A DNA stretch of 64,000 bases, taken from positions 9,146,090-9,210,089 of the forward strand of contig NC_080049.1 in NCBI RefSeq assembly GCF_026212465.1, in the 5' to 3' direction. The stretch is from Amaranthus tricolor. Lineage: Eukaryota > Streptophyta > Magnoliopsida > Caryophyllales > Amaranthaceae. Positions 60,236 to 64,000 of the stretch are shown here, piece after piece. Numbering within the stretch: the first letter of the stretch is position 1; each line of letters starts with the position of its first letter. The notes under the pieces were generated by a model. The model ran no database searches. It was given only the letters and a program-made list of their open reading frames with translations, and had not been told where the DNA came from. Both the position numbers and the translations under genes were made by a program.

Positions 60236-62730
60236 GCTTGTAGAAGGCTGTCTCGAGTAGGTGTGTCCGATTTGGAGCCAATTGTTCCTGTTCTCTCAAG
60301 CCTTCCTTCATGTCGAGAGGTGGGAAGTCCAATAGGCTTTGCCATGGCCAAATACTCGGTAGTAAAGTTACTAATCTCATCGCTCACAGTGCCTTGAATC
60401 ATACTCCCCTCGGGTTCTGCTGGATTCCTTACCTTGTTTTGTAAAACACCCATGTGTCTTTTAAAATGATAACACCACCTTAAAAAAATGGACCCAAAAG
60501 CTTGATCTCACGAACGAGATGGACAATATTTATGTCAAAGAAAGAAGGTGGAAAATACATCTCAAACTTGCATAAAGTTACAATCACGTCGACTTGAAGA
60601 GCATCAAGTTTTAAGGGATCAAGAACTTTACTACAAATTGTGTTGAAGAACGAACATAGCTCGGCAATAGCATATCTCACATGTTTTGGCAGTGTTCCAC
60701 GGATTGTGATTGGTAAAAACACATGCATCATTACATAGCAATCGTGAGATTTCATGCTTCCCAACTTCAGCTCACCATTTAGGGCCACAAATCTCTTCAT
60801 GTTGGATGAGTACCCAGACGGAATCTTAATGCCATACAAAGACTCACAAAATGCCCGCTTCTCTGCTTTGGACAATGTGTAGCAAGCTGGAGGCAAATAA
60901 ACTTTGTCATTACTCATCTTCTTCTTACGGCCATTTCCCTTGTTACTGCCACTAACTTCTCAGCTCTATTTCTTTTCTTACTCACCTTAACATGTGCCCA
61001 CAACTCCGGACGAAGACCCTTACATTCAAACCAATCTCGCACGGCCTTAACATCCTTTGTCTTACCCGGAATGTTCATGAGAGTCCCGAGTATGGCATCG
61101 CATACATTTTTCTCTATATGCATAACGTCAAGACAATGCCTAACCTGTAAATCTCTCCAATATGAAAGCTTCCAAAAGATTGATTCTTTTTTCCATAATC
61201 GGTCTTCACCCCCTTGCACTTGCCCTGTTTTACCAAATAAAGTCTCAACTCCCTTAACCTATTCATAAACCTCATAACCTGTCAACGGTCGACGAGCTAC
61301 ACGGTCCTCAACCTCCCCATTGAACATCTTCTTCTTCTTACGATATTGGTGATCTCGTGGGAGGAACTTTCGATGGTGCATGAATACGTGTTTGCACTTA
61401 GAAATCCACGTGGATTCCATGTCATCGATACATATTGGGCATGCTTTCTTCCCTTTGTTCTTATACCCCGATAAGTTGCCATATGCCGGAAAATCATTAA
61501 CGATGCATAAAATCATTGCATGCAAGGTGAACTCCTCATTAGCATGTGCATCAAACACAGGAACGCCTTCATCCCACATCTTTCTCAAATCTTCAACGAG
61601 AGGTGCAAGATATACATCTATGCCATTGCCAGGCTGTTTAGTACCCGAGATAAGAAGCGAAAACATAATGTACTTACGCTTCATACACAACCAAGGTGGC
61701 AAATTATAGATCACTAACAGTACCGGCCAAGTACTATGTTGAGAACTAAGATTGCCAAATGGGTTCATTCCAATTGTACACAGTCCCCAAAAGTCTTATG
61801 CAACCTATCAATACTCTTCCACTCTGGAGAATCAGATGGATGTGTGAGAAAGTGACCTTTCTTCACCCTATCTGCATGCCACCTCAAATTTAACACGTTT
61901 TTCTTTATAGAAAACAAGTGCTTAAATCTAGGTATTATTGGAAGATACCACAATACCTTAGCCGGGGGCCCTTTAGCATCCCGAGCCCCTTTACGCTTGT
62001 AGCGCAATAAGCCACACCTAGGACACTCTTCTAAGTTCTCGTTTTCATTCCGATACAATACACAATCATTCACACACGCATGAATCTTCTGGTACTCTAA
62101 GCCGAAAGGACACATGAGCTTTTTGGCTTAATATGTCGACTTTGGAAGTTCATTTCCCTCAGGAAGCATCTCACCTAACGGTTCTAATAACATTGTGAAA
62201 CTAGCGTCACTCCAATTGAACTTTGACTTAATGTTGAAAATTGTCAACACTGCTGTTAATTTGGTGAACTTTGTACATCCAAGGTACAAAGGCTTTTGAG
62301 AAGCCTCTGTCAACAAGTCAAAAACACGAGGACGTTTTCCTAACTCATCCTCAACTCCCTTCATCATCTCATCAACACGATCCACATCCTCATCGACATT
62401 CTCTTCATCTGTCTCATACCCATCAACATCATCTACTACATCCTCATTGACATCAGCCACATTATTGACGTCCTCAACAACACTTTTCTCTTTGTAAACT
62501 CCCTCCTCACCATGCCAAACCCAAACATGATATTGAGGCCTAAACCCTCGTTGAAGTATGTGCTCCCTAAGGATATGAACGCTATCTACCTTTGATACAT
62601 TGCCAAGTGACACATGGCCAATAAAAGTCTTAATATGATGTTCAACCGCAATACTACAAAATTCTAATACGCCATTAATAAATTCTGACGATTCAATGCT
62701 TCCATACATCCAAGAACGATCTTTTGTCAT
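60154..62730 (-). pseudogene. CACTA tnp2 transposase (A2), degenerate
   Basis: The same protein as in A1, on the opposite strand. It begins MTKDRSWMYGSIESSEFING (62730), with an acidic linker. A TAA at 62128 falls where A1 has an open codon. The next pieces are MCPFGLEYQKIHACVNDC and VLWYLPIIPRFKHLF. About two dozen bases missing near 61780 change the frame. Then come NDFPAYGNLSGYKNKGKKA and LDVMHIEKNVCDAILGTLMN (about 61080-61140). A TAG replaces a Gln codon at 61259, and another frame change near 60920 precedes the DUF4218-like part (LPPACYTLSKAEKRAFCESL) and MGVLQNKVRNPAEPEG (60453). The frame then passes into satellite sequence and stops at 60154. It has fewer breaks than A1, so it is a useful guide to the ancestral gene order. 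Confidence 0.85.
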
Positions 62731-63714
62731 CCTAATTAGTGTGATTAATTAATTCAAAACAAGATTAATAACAACTTTTAACATATATACTTAACGAACT
62801 CTAATTAACCACAAAATTAAGTAATAATCATTCATTTAACCCTAATTTACAATATTAATAATAAACCATCATAATCTATAAATTGTTCAAAAAATATGTA
62901 TATTCTAATAAGAAGATTGTTTTAACCCAAATAATAATAAATTTAACCATAAACAATCCTAACTACCTAATTTACAAACTATAAAAAAATTATGATAAAT
63001 TTAAAACATAAAAACTACAACTACATACACATAAGAAATTACTTAAAAATATAACAAAACATGAAATGTATGATAAATTTAAAACTTAAAAACAACAACT
63101 ACATACACATTGATAAATTATGGTAAATTTAAACTTAATTTACATAATCAAAATGAAAATTATACCTTGAATTTCGTGGGTTTTGGGTTGTGTATAACCT
63201 ACACAATGAAAAAAAAAATTAGTATAAAAAAAACTAAGCCCTAAAACGTACACAATTAATGAAGCTTGAACAACAATGGGTTTGAGAACTAAGCTTTAAA
63301 AAATTATACCTTGAAGAAGATCAAGAACTAAGCCCAAATGTCGTGGGTTTTTCGTGGGTTTAAGAATAGCAACAACAATGGGTTTTTCGTGGGGTAAGCA
63401 GCAGATGATGAAGAAGAGCAAGAAGAGTAAGAATTTGAAGTGCAACAACAGATATTAATTATTAGTAAAAAAGACTTCGTGGGTTTGAAGAAGAACAAGA
63501 AGCAGCAAACGATGAAGAAGAACAAGAAAAGCAAGAATAGCAGAAAATTTCGTGGGTTAAAAACTGTGGGTTTGAAGAAGATGATTGTAGCTTGAAGAAG
63601 TTTAAAACAGTAGGTTGAAGAAATAGTCGTGCGTTTGAAGAAGGGTTTGAAGAAAATGACAGTAGGTTGAAGGGTTTAATGAAACAGAAGAAAGGTTTTG
63701 TAACGTTAAATGGC

Positions 63715-63913
63715 GCGTTTGTAAAAGGTTAAATGTTGCGGGCACCAATAAAACCGCAGAATTTGATGTGTCCAAAAGCTTATATGCTGCAGGCACCAAT
63801 AAAACCGCCGCATTTGTTGTCTTTTTTTTCCTAATTCTTTTTCCTATTTATTGCAACGTATATAAAAAATCGCAACAAATGGTTAGCTGCAGATACGTTT
63901 TTTTCCACTAGTG
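63715..63913 (-). repeat. 5' subterminal region and terminal repeat of CACTA A2
   Basis: Contains GGCACCAATAAAACCGC twice, TTGCAACG and CGCAACAAATGG motifs, and the terminus at 63913. TTT (63914-63916) would be the target duplication. No features are visible in the last 84 bases of the window. Confidence 0.75.
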
Positions 63914-64000
63914 TTTCTCCAAATAAATATATTTAAGATGTTCCGGTAATGGTTTCATTTCTAACTCAGGAGAAAATTCAACATATGGTTTAACTTGATC

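Larger units (their letters stand above)
59996..63913 (-). mobile_element. CACTA copy A2, minus strand, 3' terminus missing
   Basis: The 5' terminus, read in reverse, begins CACTAGTGGAAAAAAACG at 63913. Inside are two copies of GGCACCAATAAAACCGC 52 bases apart (63741 and 63792). A leader of about 1.2 kb with CCCACGAAA and TTCTTCAA motifs precedes the transposase start at 62730. The element breaks off after about 1.4 satellite units near 59996. It complements A1: A2 keeps the 5' end, A1 keeps the 3' end. Confidence 0.85.

Overview
This is AT-rich plant nuclear DNA, most likely from a eudicot with a repeat-dense genome. The signs are plant-type CACTA, PIF/Harbinger, Copia, Gypsy and LINE sequences, spliced exons with GT..AG borders, AACAATGG-type start contexts and long AT/AAT microsatellites. 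I cannot name the species. Repeats fill most of the window. Only three places look like host genes: an intact nucleoredoxin-like gene (509-2224), a small membrane-protein gene split by a Copia element (49152-55362), and a set of spliced exons that I do not recognise (56564-58021).

Layout. 1-3.3 kb: nucleoredoxin-like gene and its 3' flank. 3.3-8.9 kb: retroelement-like non-coding DNA with a 38-bp tandem repeat, split by a non-autonomous CACTA element (5101-8468) with hairpin-rich ends and an ATT target duplication. 9-12.3 kb: LTR-like sequence. 12.3-20.5 kb: CACTA copy A1 on the + strand, holding a decayed tnp2 transposase, a 168-bp satellite array of about 13.5 copies, an Ulp1-like protease remnant and 646 bp of (TA)n. 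21.4-32.4 kb: Gypsy-type debris, including a gag remnant and a reverse-strand LTR that has a primer-binding site on one side and a polypurine tract on the other.

32.4-34.4 kb: an LTR-like block containing a solo Copia LTR (TSD ATATC). 36.7-41.7 kb: a second CACTA transposase, split by a 2.3-kb LTR-like insertion (TSD TAAAT). 41.8-43.0 kb: a TGATC repeat, four AAT/ATT arrays and a Stowaway-like MITE. 43.0-48.6 kb: a LINE reverse-transcriptase remnant abutting a two-gene PIF/Harbinger element. 49.1-55.4 kb: the host gene interrupted by a decayed Copia element whose 5' LTR is truncated. 58.6-60 kb: reverse-strand LTR debris. 60-63.9 kb: CACTA copy A2 on the minus strand, a relative of A1 with only about 1.4 satellite units.

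The genes do not form a pathway. What ties the window together is nested insertion, and the order of events can be partly read: CACTA2, then the TAAAT insertion; the LTR block at 32-34 kb, then the Copia solo LTR; the host gene, then Copia. The most unusual features are the satellite amplified inside one CACTA copy but not the other, the thioredoxin-fold protein that has lost its catalytic cysteines, and the Copia-split membrane-protein gene.
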